DNA of 15,936 nt from Comamonadaceae bacterium. Its GTDB lineage: Bacteria; Pseudomonadota; Gammaproteobacteria; Burkholderiales; Burkholderiaceae. The stretch spans positions 1-15,936 of the forward strand of contig CANCCJ010000057.1 of assembly GCA_947374535.1 (NCBI GenBank), read 5' to 3'. A model generated the notes under the pieces. It worked only from the letters and a program-made list of their open reading frames with translations, did no database searches and had not been told where the DNA came from. Shown here piece after piece: positions 6,764-14,366 of this stretch (its first letter is position 1; every line of letters begins with the position of its first letter). A program made the translations under genes and the position numbers.

Positions 6764-7636
6764 ATGAAACGCATTCTTCTGTTCGTCCTCACCAACCTCG
6801 CCGTCATGGTGGTGCTGGGGGTCGTCGCCAGTTTGCTAGGCGTCAATCGCTATCTCACCGCTAACGGCCTGAATCTATCTGCCTTGCTGGGCTTTTCGCT
6901 CATCATGGGTTTTGGTGGTGCCATTATTTCGCTCTTGATGAGCAAGCCCATGGCCAAGTGGAGCACGGGCGCCCACGTCATCAATCAACCCGCCAACCAA
7001 GACGAAGCTTGGCTGGTCAGCGTGGTTCAGCGCTTGTCTGAACGCGCTGGCATTGCCATGCCCGAAGTGGCCATCTACGAAGGTGAGCCCAACGCCTTTG
7101 CAACCGGCGCCTTTAAAAACTCGGCCTTGGTGGCTGTGTCTACCGGCTTGTTGCAGGGCATGACCAAAGAAGAAATTGAAGCCGTGTTGGGCCATGAAAT
7201 TGCTCACGTTGCCAATGGCGACATGGTCACGCTCACGCTCATCCAAGGTGTGCTCAACACCTTTGTGGTGTTCTTGAGTCGTGTCATTGGCTACTTTGTC
7301 GATGGCATGTTGCGCAGCAAAGACGACGAATCTACAGGTCCCGGCATGGGCTACTACATCACCAGTTTTGTGCTCGACATCGTGCTGGGCTTTGTCGCCA
7401 GCATGATCGTGGCGTGGTTCAGCCGCTACCGCGAGTTCCGCGCAGACGAGGGCTCGGCGCGACTCTTGGGCAACAAGCAGCCCATGATCAACGCCTTGGC
7501 CCGTTTAAATAGCATGCAAGCCGGTGACTTGCCGCCCAGTGTGGCAGCGATGGGTATTACCGGTGGTTTGGGCAAGTTGTTTGCTTCGCACCCACCGTTG
7601 GAAGAGCGCATTACTGCGCTGCAAGCGGCGCGCTGA
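6764..7636 (+). CDS. htpX: Protease HtpX (M48 family membrane metalloprotease)
   Basis: Zinc metalloprotease that degrades damaged inner-membrane proteins, 290 residues (E. coli HtpX about 293). Seen: two N-terminal transmembrane helices (about 4-26 and 36-60), the zinc motif HEIAH (H144, E145, H148) in '[13 protein letters not shown]', two further hydrophobic segments (about 157-180 and 195-217), and '[14 protein letters not shown]' with the third zinc ligand E224. The C-terminus carries '[16 protein letters not shown]', typical of the family. The catalytic set is complete. The ATG is supported by AAAAGGA. The following J-domain gene starts 3 nt after the stop, giving a membrane protease plus chaperone-like partner in one unit. 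Confidence 0.95.
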   Translation: MKRILLFVLTNLAVMVVLGVVASLLGVNRYLTANGLNLSALLGFSLIMGFGGAIISLLMSKPMAKWSTGAHVINQPANQDEAWLVSVVQRLSERAGIAMPEVAIYEGEPNAFATGAFKNSALVAVSTGLLQGMTKEEIEAVLGHEIAHVANGDMVTLTLIQGVLNTFVVFLSRVIGYFVDGMLRSKDDESTGPGMGYYITSFVLDIVLGFVASMIVAWFSRYREFRADEGSARLLGNKQPMINALARLNSMQAGDLPPSVAAMGITGGLGKLFASHPPLEERITALQAAR

Positions 7637-7639
7637 TTT

Positions 7640-8794
7640 TTGAGCACGCCTCAATCCCCATGGACGGTCGCCCCCGCGCAAGCCGTGGTGACCATTGCCA
7701 TTCAACCTGCGGCTGAACTCACGCCTGCGCAAAAGCGTTTCAACACCTTGCTGGCGCGTGTGTCGGCGTTGTCTGATTCCATCGCCACGCTAGAGGCCTT
7801 GTCTACGCAGCACCGCAGCAGCCACTTAACAGCCATGAGTGCGTTGAAAAACCAAGAAGATGTCGCCCGCAAAAATCTCTTGTTGTTTTTAGATGGCCGC
7901 TTGCACCTAGCCGAGCTCACAGCCTCGCACCGGCGCAGCGCCACGCAAATCATTCTTGCGCTGTGTGAAGCGCTAGAGCACAAGAAAGACGGCCAAGTGC
8001 AAGCCATCTTCAACCAGCATTACAGCGAAGAAGACGCACAAGCTTTGACTGAAGAAGCGCGAGCAGGAGCCGAACATGCCAAAGCCGTGTTTGAAGATTT
8101 GTTTGGCAAACCCTTGCACGGCGCAGACGACTTGCACACCGCAGAGGCGGTGTTTGAAGCAGGCCTGCGCCAATACCGCGAACAGCAGCAGCGACTCGAA
8201 GACAAACGCCAAGCCAAAAAGGCCAAGAAAAAACCAGCCGCCCGTCAGCTCAAAGACGCGCAGCAAAAGATGGATGCCAACACCGCGCTGCGCACCGTGT
8301 ATCGGCAACTCGCCAGCGCCCTGCACCCCGACCGCGAACCCGACGAGGCCGAGCGTTTACGCAAGACTGCGCTGATGAGCGAAGTCAACGCCGCGTATGA
8401 CCGCAAGAACTTGTCGGAGCTGCTCAAGCTGCAATTGCAAATTGCGCAGATCGACAGCGCAGCTTTGAGTCGTATCGCTGACGACAAACTCAACGCGATG
8501 TGTCTGCTGCTCAAAGAGCAAGTGGAGGCGCTTGAAGAAGACGAAGCACAAGCCCAGTTTGAAATTCGTCACTACCTTGGTGTGAATGAGTTAGACCACA
8601 TCAGTGCTGAGAGCTTGGTGCGCGCTTTGGCAATTCAATTGCGCGACAAAGAACATGAGGTTCATGCGCTCGAGCGTGACCTGCGCCGCATCCAAAACGA
8701 AGCAGAGTTGAAACGCTGGCTCAAAGAGCAAGCACAGTTGGCCAAAGAGGCTCGGGCTGAGCTGACGGATTTGGATCGGTTATTGGGGCGTTAG
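7640..8794 (+). CDS. J-domain-containing coiled-coil protein
   Basis: Protein of 384 residues with a DnaJ-like J domain in mid-sequence: 'TALRTVYRQLASALHPDRE' with the HPD motif at 229-231, then helix III 'ALMSEVNAAYDRKNLSELL'. The HPD tripeptide is the part that stimulates Hsp70 ATPase. The flanks are charged and predicted helical: about 175-220 is Lys/Arg/Gln-rich, and about 290-384 is a probable coiled coil of Glu/Leu/Lys heptads. No zinc-finger or Gly/Phe region is seen, so this is a type III J protein rather than DnaJ. The start is TTG at 7640, 3 nt after the htpX stop; no in-frame ATG exists before the conserved helical part and no clear Shine-Dalgarno is present, so coupling to htpX is likely. 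Its stop overlaps that of the convergent SRPBCC gene. Confidence 0.8.
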   Translation: MSTPQSPWTVAPAQAVVTIAIQPAAELTPAQKRFNTLLARVSALSDSIATLEALSTQHRSSHLTAMSALKNQEDVARKNLLLFLDGRLHLAELTASHRRSATQIILALCEALEHKKDGQVQAIFNQHYSEEDAQALTEEARAGAEHAKAVFEDLFGKPLHGADDLHTAEAVFEAGLRQYREQQQRLEDKRQAKKAKKKPAARQLKDAQQKMDANTALRTVYRQLASALHPDREPDEAERLRKTALMSEVNAAYDRKNLSELLKLQLQIAQIDSAALSRIADDKLNAMCLLLKEQVEALEEDEAQAQFEIRHYLGVNELDHISAESLVRALAIQLRDKEHEVHALERDLRRIQNEAELKRWLKEQAQLAKEARAELTDLDRLLGR

Positions 8795-9237
8795 CCCGCA
8801 ATATCGGGCTCTACCAGTTTGGCCAATTGCTCCAGCGACTCTTGCCAGCCGAGGTAACACATCTCAAGTGGAATCACTTCTGGAATGCCTGTTTGGGTCA
8901 CGTTTAACTCAGTACCGCACAGCACCGGCTTGATCGACACCGTCACCTCCAGCACGCCGGGCAAGTTGGTGTCTTCAAACTTGTCGGTGTAGCGGATGCG
9001 TTCGTTGGGCACCAGCTCAAGGTACTCACCACCAAACGAATGGCCGTTGCCACTGCCAAAGTTATAGAACGACATGCGAAAGCTACCGCCTACTTTTGCA
9101 TCGAGGTGATGCACGGTGCAAGTAAAACCATAAGGCGGCAACCACTTAGCCAAAGCGCTGGCTTCGAGAAAAGCGCGATAAACCTTCTCAGGCGGCGCTT
9201 TTAAAACGCGGTGTAAATGAACGCTTCGACTCGACAT
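8791..9237 (-). CDS. SRPBCC / AHSA1-domain protein
   Basis: Small hydrophobic-cavity protein of the SRPBCC (START-like) superfamily, activator-of-Hsp90-homologue type, 149 residues from the chosen start. Seen: 'HRVLKAPPEKVYRAFLEASALAKWLPPYGF' (the signature first strand and helix), 'VGGSFRMSF', 'FGGEYLELVPNERIRYTDKF' and 'GWQESLEQLAKLVEP' as the C-terminal helix. Such proteins bind lipophilic ligands or act in stress and toxin pathways; no specific ligand is visible. The frame extends to a TTG at 9288 within the cysK stop, but the ATG at 9237 has an AAGGA Shine-Dalgarno 7 nt upstream and begins exactly at the conserved domain, so it is preferred. It lies 48 nt after cysK on the same strand and is convergent with the J-domain gene. 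Confidence 0.87.
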   Translation of the reverse strand: MSSRSVHLHRVLKAPPEKVYRAFLEASALAKWLPPYGFTCTVHHLDAKVGGSFRMSFYNFGSGNGHSFGGEYLELVPNERIRYTDKFEDTNLPGVLEVTVSIKPVLCGTELNVTQTGIPEVIPLEMCYLGWQESLEQLAKLVEPDIAG

Positions 9238-9284
9238 GTCTAATTCCTTTAGAAAATTACCAACTGCTTTTGGCGTTGCAACAC

Positions 9285-10202
9285 TCAAACAGGCAAGTAA
9301 CCTTCCACCGACAAGTACCGCTCACCCGTGTCGTAGTTAAAGCCAAGTACGGTGGCACCCTCTGGAATCTCTGGCAGTTTCTGTGCAATGGCAGCCAACG
9401 TAGCGCCTGAGGAGATCCCGACCAACAAGCCTTCTTCAGCCGCGCTGCGACGGCCCATTTCGCGGGCTGCATCGGCTTCGACCTGAATCACACCATCGAG
9501 CAACGCGGTGTCTAAGTTTTTAGGAATGAAGCCTGCGCCAATGCCTTGAATGGGGTGGGGCGCAGGTGCACCGCCTGAGATGACGGGTGAGGCCGTGGGC
9601 TCCACCGCATACACCTTCAAATGGGGCCACTTGGCCTTGAGCACTTTAGCTGTGCCCGTTAAGTGGCCACCGGTGCCGACACCGGTGATGAGCACATCCA
9701 CACCATCGGGAAAGTCCGCGATGATTTCTTGTGCGGTGGTGCGTGCGTGCACGTCAATGTTGGCGGGGTTTTCAAACTGCTGTGGAATCCAGGCGCCTGG
9801 TGTTTGAGCTGCCAGTTCTTCAGCGCGTGCAATGGCACCTTTCATGCCTTTTTCGCGAGGCGTCAAATCGAACGATGCGCCGTAGGCCAGCATCAAGCGG
9901 CGACGCTCAATGCTCATGCTGTCGGGCATGACCAAAATCAGTTTGTAACCTTTGACGGCCGCCACCATCGCGAGGCCAACGCCGGTGTTACCCGAGGTGG
10001 GCTCGATGATGGTGCCGCCTGCTTTGAGCGCGCCGGACTTTTCAGCCGCTTCGACCATCGCCAATGCGATGCGGTCTTTGATGGAGCCACCGGGGTTGGT
10101 GCGCTCGGATTTGACCCACACCTGATGCGTGTTGCCAAACAGGCGGTTGATGCGGATGTGCGGCGTGTTGCCGATGGTGTCTAAAACGCTGCTGGCTTTC
10201 AT
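9285..10202 (-). CDS. cysK: Cysteine synthase A (O-acetylserine sulfhydrylase)
   Basis: PLP enzyme making L-cysteine from O-acetylserine and sulfide, 305 residues. Seen: '[12 protein letters not shown]' (8-19), the PLP lysine K42 in 'NPGGSIKDR' (36-44), the substrate loop TSGNTG (69-74), the phosphate-binding '[10 protein letters not shown]', '[12 protein letters not shown]', and '[10 protein letters not shown]' with the serine that contacts the pyridine nitrogen. The CysK-type loop and length favour CysK over CysM, although CysM cannot be excluded. The ATG at 10202 overlaps the TGA of the upstream FAD-dependent dehydrogenase (ATGA), so the two are translationally coupled. Confidence 0.9.
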   Translation of the reverse strand: MKASSVLDTIGNTPHIRINRLFGNTHQVWVKSERTNPGGSIKDRIALAMVEAAEKSGALKAGGTIIEPTSGNTGVGLAMVAAVKGYKLILVMPDSMSIERRRLMLAYGASFDLTPREKGMKGAIARAEELAAQTPGAWIPQQFENPANIDVHARTTAQEIIADFPDGVDVLITGVGTGGHLTGTAKVLKAKWPHLKVYAVEPTASPVISGGAPAPHPIQGIGAGFIPKNLDTALLDGVIQVEADAAREMGRRSAAEEGLLVGISSGATLAAIAQKLPEIPEGATVLGFNYDTGERYLSVEGYLPV

Positions 10203-12028
10203 GGGTTGCTCCTAGAAGAAATGATGTGTCGTGCGACGGCTTCGCCTACTTTAATGCCATCTACCCCTGCTGACAAAATGCCGCCCGCATAACCCGCACC
10301 TTCGCCTGCTGGGTACAGGCCCCTAAGGTTGGGGCTTTGCAAGCTGTCGTCTTCGCGGGCGATGCGCAGGGGCGATGAGGTGCGGGTCTCGACCCCCGTC
10401 ATCACTGCGTCGTGCATGTCAAAGCCTTTGATTTTTCGGCCAAACATGGGCAGTGCTTCGCGCATGGCGTTGATGGCGTAGTCGGGCAAAGCGCTGTTGA
10501 GACTGACCATCTTCACGCCCGGTTTGTAGGAAGGCGCCACACTGCCTAGCGCCGTAGACGCACGGTCGGCCACAAAGTCGCCCACCAGTTGCGCGGGAGC
10601 TTCGTAGGTGCTGCCGCCCAGTGTGTAGGCATGGGCTTCGAGTTGGCGTTGCAGCACCAAGCCTGCGAGAGGGTGGTAGCCGCCGGGCGCATCGTGGGTG
10701 GTGTGGCGCACGGTGTTGCCCATCTCTTGACCAAGCTCGGCTTCAAACGCGGCGGGGTCGGTGGGGTAGTCGCTCGGGTCAATGCCCACCACGATGCCTG
10801 CGTTGGCATTGCGCTCGTTGCGTGAGTATTGGCTCATGCCGTTGGTCACCACGCGACCTGCTTCGCTGGTGGCCGCTACCACGGTACCTCCGGGGCACAT
10901 GCAAAAGCTGTACACGGCACGGCCATTCCTGGCGTGGTGCACCAGCTTGTAATCGGCCGCACCCAGCAGTGGGTGGCCTGCGTGCTGGCCCCAGCGTGCG
11001 CGGTCAATCACGCCTTGCGGGTGCTCGATGCGTACACCCACCGAGAAGGGCTTGGCTTCCATCGCCACGGCATGGCGGTGCAGCATGGTGAAGGTGTCGC
11101 GCGAGCTGTGACCCAGCGCCATCACCACATGATGGGCGGGGAGTGTGTAGGTGTCGCCCGTGGCGTGGTTGTGAATGCGCAGGGCTTGAATAGCACGGTG
11201 GGATGACGCGCCACCAGACGTGTGGTCGTATTCGATATCCACCACGCGTTGCTCAAAGCGCACCTCGCCCCCCAAGCGGATGATCTCTTCGCGCAGCCCC
11301 TCCACCACCTTCACCAGCTTGAACGTGCCGATGTGCGGGTGCGCGGCGAACAAAATTTCTTCGGGTGCACCAAAGCGCACAAACTCGTGCATCACCTTGC
11401 TGCCCAAGTGGCGCGGGTCTTTGATTTGGCTGTACAGCTTGCCGTCCGAGAAGGTGCCTGCACCGCCTTCGCCAAACTGCACATTGCTTTCGACGTTCAA
11501 TATTTTTTTGCGCCACAAGCCCCAGGTGTCTTTGGTGCGTTGACGCACGGTGGTGCCGCGCTCAATCACGATGGGCTTGAAACCCATTTGCGCCAACACC
11601 AGCGCCGCAAAAATGCCGCAGGGGCCAAAGCCCACCACCACGGGACGTTCGCCTTCGTTTTCCCCCCAGTCGCCCGATGCGTGTGCAGGCGCTTGCCACG
11701 TCATGTCTGGCGTAGGTTGGATGTGCGAGTTCTTGTCGTACTTGGTCAGCAACTCTGCTTCTTGCAATGCATCCACCAAGCTGAGGTCCACGATGTAGAC
11801 CACCAACAAGTTTTGTTTGCGGGCGTCAAAGCTGCGTTTGAACACATCTAGCGTGGCGATGGCCTCTGTAGACACACCCAAAGCTTCAGCCGCTAAAGCG
11901 CGCAGTGCCTCAAGGGGGTGTGGCGGTAGTTGGCGATCTGCCTCGGTTTCCGCAGGTGCATCGGCGGCGCGACGTTCTTCCACGGGGAGTGCAGAGAGTG
12001 GGAGTTTGAGTTCTGAGAGTCGAATCAT
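10199..12028 (-). CDS. NAD(P)/FAD-dependent dehydrogenase (COG2509-type)
   Basis: Flavoprotein of 609 residues. Seen: an N-terminal ~100-residue region of the type found in this family ('[22 protein letters not shown]', 62-82), the dinucleotide-binding '[20 protein letters not shown]' with GFGPCG at 133-138, '[18 protein letters not shown]', '[11 protein letters not shown]', '[25 protein letters not shown]' and the C-terminal FAD-contacting '[19 protein letters not shown]'. These define the uncharacterised FAD-dependent dehydrogenase family (COG2509); its substrate is unknown. The ATG at 12028 lacks a clear Shine-Dalgarno. It is the first gene of a unit with cysK (4-nt overlap) and probably the SRPBCC gene, and is separated from the upstream OmpW-family gene by a terminator. 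Confidence 0.88.
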   Translation of the reverse strand: MIRLSELKLPLSALPVEERRAADAPAETEADRQLPPHPLEALRALAAEALGVSTEAIATLDVFKRSFDARKQNLLVVYIVDLSLVDALQEAELLTKYDKNSHIQPTPDMTWQAPAHASGDWGENEGERPVVVGFGPCGIFAALVLAQMGFKPIVIERGTTVRQRTKDTWGLWRKKILNVESNVQFGEGGAGTFSDGKLYSQIKDPRHLGSKVMHEFVRFGAPEEILFAAHPHIGTFKLVKVVEGLREEIIRLGGEVRFEQRVVDIEYDHTSGGASSHRAIQALRIHNHATGDTYTLPAHHVVMALGHSSRDTFTMLHRHAVAMEAKPFSVGVRIEHPQGVIDRARWGQHAGHPLLGAADYKLVHHARNGRAVYSFCMCPGGTVVAATSEAGRVVTNGMSQYSRNERNANAGIVVGIDPSDYPTDPAAFEAELGQEMGNTVRHTTHDAPGGYHPLAGLVLQRQLEAHAYTLGGSTYEAPAQLVGDFVADRASTALGSVAPSYKPGVKMVSLNSALPDYAINAMREALPMFGRKIKGFDMHDAVMTGVETRTSSPLRIAREDDSLQSPNLRGLYPAGEGAGYAGGILSAGVDGIKVGEAVARHIISSRSNP

Positions 12029-12101
12029 GGCGTGTGCGGCCCGTGTTTATCGGGCAAGTCATGTGAGTGGAACAATTATCGATGACTTCGTTGACCCACA
12101 A

Positions 12102-12131
12102 AAAACCCGCCACGGTAACGTAGCGGGTTTT
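12102..12131 (-). terminator. Rho-independent terminator of the OmpW-family gene
   Basis: AAAACCCGC (12102-12110) pairs with GCGGGTTTT (12123-12131). The loop contains a second small stem ACG-GTAA-CGT (12112-12121) capped by a GNRA-type tetraloop. Read on the minus strand the stem is followed by TTGTGGG, preceded by the four U of the stem itself. It lies 38 to 68 nt after the stop of the OmpW-family gene and insulates the downstream FAD dehydrogenase. The symmetric A and T ends allow bidirectional function. Confidence 0.8.
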
Positions 12132-12148
12132 GATTATTAAATTATTAA

Positions 12149-12161
12149 CTGACTCAGTCAG
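12149..12161 (-). other. Post-stop 13-nt hairpin of the OmpW-family gene
   Basis: CTGACT-C-AGTCAG is a perfect 6-bp palindrome with one central base, beginning exactly 8 nt after the stop codon (12170-12172, minus strand). The same structure at the same spacing follows the porin gene (12979-12991), with a paired A/G and T/C change that preserves pairing. Confidence 0.6.
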
Positions 12162-12169
12162 CAGAAGAC

Positions 12170-12892
12170 TTAGAAGCGGTAGCCAACACGAATCACATAG
12201 TCTGTCGTGTTCAATTTAAGGTCACCTGTCGTGGTGATCCCAGTTGCGGCACCTGAACCTGCAAATGAGACGGTTGTCTTAATTGGTAAATAGCTCACAG
12301 AACCATTGATGCTCCACTTGTCATCAATGTTGTAAATCATGCCAGCGTTGTAAACAGGAACCCAAGATGAGGTCAAACTCACACCGCTACCCGCGAAACC
12401 TTTCACTTCAGGATCAGCCAAATTGGCTTCTACAGAATTGAAAGAAACATACGACATACCCAAACCCAGATAAGGGCGAACTTTATCTGCAGGTGTGTTG
12501 AAGAAATACTTGGCGACAACTGCAGGTGTCAGTGCCTTTGCTGTGGCACCCGCTGGGTGAGACTTGAGCGTTCCGTTGGGCGTTGCAAGATCAAGCGTCA
12601 ATTTGGGTGGAATACCAATCGTGACTTCGGCACCCACATTGTCCGTATACATGTGTAACCAACTTGCGGACAAAGTTGTCACGCTGTTTGCTGTGGCAGA
12701 AGCGCCCACCAACTTACCTTGCAATACTGGGGCCACTGGCGTGCCAGACGAGCTGAACGTCCCCACGCCCACATCTGAATTGATGGATGCAAGACCCAAA
12801 CTAAAAATGTTGTCACCTGCTTTTTGAGCAAAGGCACCTGATGCAGCGACCAAGGCAGCACAAGCCAAGGCAATTTTTGAAATAGAAGTCAT
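12170..12892 (-). CDS. OmpW-family outer membrane protein
   Basis: Eight-stranded outer-membrane beta-barrel of the OmpW family, 240 residues. Residues 1-22 form a signal peptide ending AFA before QKAGDN. The mature chain has the OmpW features: 'QKAGDNIFSLGLASI', 'TTLSASWLHMYTDNVGAEV', 'LTPAVVAKYFF', 'VRPYLGLGMSYVSF', 'DKWSINGSVSYLPIKT' and the terminal strand 'DYVIRVGYRF' ending in Phe as needed for BAM recognition. OmpW proteins are thought to pass small hydrophobic molecules. The frame opens at an ATG at 12934, but that ATG lies inside the porin terminator; the ATG at 12892, with GGAGA 5 nt upstream and directly starting the signal peptide, is the true start. Confidence 0.88.
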   Translation of the reverse strand: MTSISKIALACAALVAASGAFAQKAGDNIFSLGLASINSDVGVGTFSSSGTPVAPVLQGKLVGASATANSVTTLSASWLHMYTDNVGAEVTIGIPPKLTLDLATPNGTLKSHPAGATAKALTPAVVAKYFFNTPADKVRPYLGLGMSYVSFNSVEANLADPEVKGFAGSGVSLTSSWVPVYNAGMIYNIDDKWSINGSVSYLPIKTTVSFAGSGAATGITTTGDLKLNTTDYVIRVGYRF

Positions 12893-12924
12893 TTTCGTCT
12901 CCGATATTTTGTTTTTGAAATCAA

Positions 12925-12958
12925 AAAGCCCCATCTCTTTTGCAAGGGATGGGGCTTT
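12925..12958 (-). terminator. Rho-independent terminator of the porin gene
   Basis: AAAGCCCCATC (12925-12935) pairs perfectly with GATGGGGCTTT (12948-12958) over 11 bp with a 12-nt loop. On the minus strand the stem runs into TTTTTGATTTC, a proper U-tract. It is 41 nt past the porin stop and 33 nt before the OmpW-family ATG, so the latter's promoter must overlap this terminator or the gene depends on readthrough. Confidence 0.85.
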
Positions 12959-12978
12959 GCATGTTACTAAAATCTTAA

Positions 12979-12991
12979 CTGGCTAAGCCAG
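12979..12991 (-). other. Post-stop 13-nt hairpin of the porin gene
   Basis: CTGGCT-A-AGCCAG is a perfect 6-bp palindrome starting exactly 8 nt after the porin stop (13000-13002, minus strand), followed on that strand by TTAA. It has the same layout as 12149-12161 behind the OmpW-family gene. Confidence 0.6.
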
Positions 12992-12999
12992 CTTGGGAA

Positions 13000-14199
13000 T
13001 TAGAACCAGTGTTGGAAACCAACAGCCAAAGTCTTGACTTCTGAACCAGCACCCACTGCAGCCGCTGATGTGTAGTTGCCACCGTTCATGTTGTAAGTAC
13101 CTGCTGCATCATTCTTGATGACGTGAAAAGCAGTGTACAAGTGAGTACGCTTACTCAAACGCTTCAAGCCACCCAAGGTGTAGCCTTTTGCGCCGTTTTC
13201 TGTTTCAGCAGTAGAGTTGCTGAATGTACGCTTGCCTTGCTTGCCGTATTGAGCGACCAACACGTAGCCATTGCCAGCATCGTGATGTGACACGATACCC
13301 CAGCCTTTGTCTTTCTCTGTGGCTGTGTCAGTGGCATTGGAACGCTTGTGTTCCCACGCTTGGAAAGAGATCAAGCTCTCACCGCCGTACTTGTAACCCA
13401 CGCCGTATTTAACAGCGTCACGGCTAGCACGTGAACCAACAGCAGCAGCAGCAGTACCAGCGAAGCCTGCCAACTGGTAGTTAGATCCAGCCTGAACAGG
13501 TGTAGTGCTCTTAGAAGTTTGGTAGTCGATCATGCCAACGATTTGGCCTTGGGTGTAGAGGGCTTTGAAACCGCTGTACTTGCCACTTGGGCTAGCAGCT
13601 GCTTCACCAGCGGAGGCTGCAGAAGTGATGTCAAAGCCGCTTTTGCCCATGTAGCCTGTGTAGACTTCAGAACCAGCGAATGCGCCCAAATCTGCGCCAG
13701 CAACCACTTTGATCATGTTTTCACCGCGTGTGGTGTATTGACCCACACCGCCAGTCACAAAGTTAGTCAATGTGTCTGAACCAACCAAGTTAGAACCCAC
13801 TTGATTCAACTCGCCTTGTGTCCACCACACGTTTTGGCGACCCAAGCGCAGTTCAGCTGTGTTGTTACCAATGTAAGCACGACCTTCGCGTGAGCAGAAG
13901 CCTGCCGTATTGGCGTTGGGCGTATCCGCTTGGCCAGTGAAGCCGCCGTTGTCGATGTTGATACCAGTTTCGCAGTACACGCCAGCCTTCAAGCCGCCAC
14001 CCAAGTCTTCTTGCGCAGCGAAAGTGATGCGTGAAGATGTGTCAGCTACACGAGTGCGTTTAGCGACATTCTCCGCTGGGTTAGTAGCACCTGTGGCTTC
14101 AAAAGAAGACACGTCCATGCTGGCACGGCCAGTCAAAGTCACGAATGACTGTGCAAATGCAGAAGTAGCTGCCAAAGCAGCAAGTGCAACGAGGGTTTT
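13000..14199 (-). CDS. Gram-negative porin (Comamonadaceae type) with lost start codon
   Basis: General trimeric porin, about 399 readable residues. The body is intact: 'AFAQSFVTLTGRASMDVSSF' after the signal core, 'SSRITFAAQEDLGGGLKAGVYCETG', 'REGRAYIGNNTAELRLGRQN', 'TRGENMIKVV', and the last strand 'VKTLAVGFQHWF' ending in Phe. The usual N-terminus of these porins is MKKTLVALAALAATSAFAQ. Here K-T-L-V-A-L is present, but the codon before K is TAA (14200-14202) and no ATG or Shine-Dalgarno follows upstream. The first usable start is a TTG at 14175, which would remove most of the signal peptide. The gene is therefore probably a recently inactivated porin or needs a non-standard start; a base-call error cannot be excluded. 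The break coincides with a switch to AT-rich sequence that leads into the recombinase gene. Confidence 0.82.
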   Translation of the reverse strand, partial: KTLVALAALAATSAFAQSFVTLTGRASMDVSSFEATGATNPAENVAKRTRVADTSSRITFAAQEDLGGGLKAGVYCETGINIDNGGFTGQADTPNANTAGFCSREGRAYIGNNTAELRLGRQNVWWTQGELNQVGSNLVGSDTLTNFVTGGVGQYTTRGENMIKVVAGADLGAFAGSEVYTGYMGKSGFDITSAASAGEAAASPSGKYSGFKALYTQGQIVGMIDYQTSKSTTPVQAGSNYQLAGFAGTAAAAVGSRASRDAVKYGVGYKYGGESLISFQAWEHKRSNATDTATEKDKGWGIVSHHDAGNGYVLVAQYGKQGKRTFSNSTAETENGAKGYTLGGLKRLSKRTHLYTAFHVIKNDAAGTYNMNGGNYTSAAAVGAGSEVKTLAVGFQHWF

Positions 14200-14283
14200 T
14201 TAATTTTTGAATCAAAAAATATTTATAAGTATATGATTTAAATATGTTTAATGACTAAAATCATCTGAAGTACATAAATTAAT

Positions 14284-14324
14284 AAAGTTATGAACTTTGA
14301 TGGCGTGATATCAGTTAGGATAAT
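14284..14324 (+). promoter_or_regulatory. Candidate recombinase promoter with overlapping operator palindrome
   Basis: TTGATG (14297-14302) and GATAAT (14319-14324) with a 16-nt spacer form a plausible sigma70 promoter about 43 nt before the recombinase start. The perfect inverted repeat AAAGTT-atg-AACTTT (14284-14298) overlaps the -35 box by two bases, a good position for a repressor. The rest of the 167-nt gap 14200-14366 is AT-rich with only short chance-level repeats. Confidence 0.45.
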
Positions 14325-14366
14325 TTATGTATTCAAAAGTATTATTCTTAACAAGGGACAAGCAAG

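Noticed and set aside
9238..9288. TTG extension of the SRPBCC protein overlapping the cysK stop
   Set aside because: ATG 9237 has an AAGGA ribosome-binding site and begins at the conserved domain.
9550..10184. Long plus-strand frames opposite cysK and further ones opposite the FAD dehydrogenase (10589-11851)
   Set aside because: They are antisense shadows of strongly conserved genes in GC-rich DNA; no ribosome-binding site or domain is visible.
12893..12934. Upstream ATG for the OmpW-family gene
   Set aside because: It lies inside the porin terminator and precedes a clear signal peptide start with GGAGA at 12892.
14200..14366. Replication origin or DnaA-box cluster in the AT-rich gap
   Set aside because: No DnaA-box repeats or iterons are seen; a promoter and a short dyad explain what is visible.
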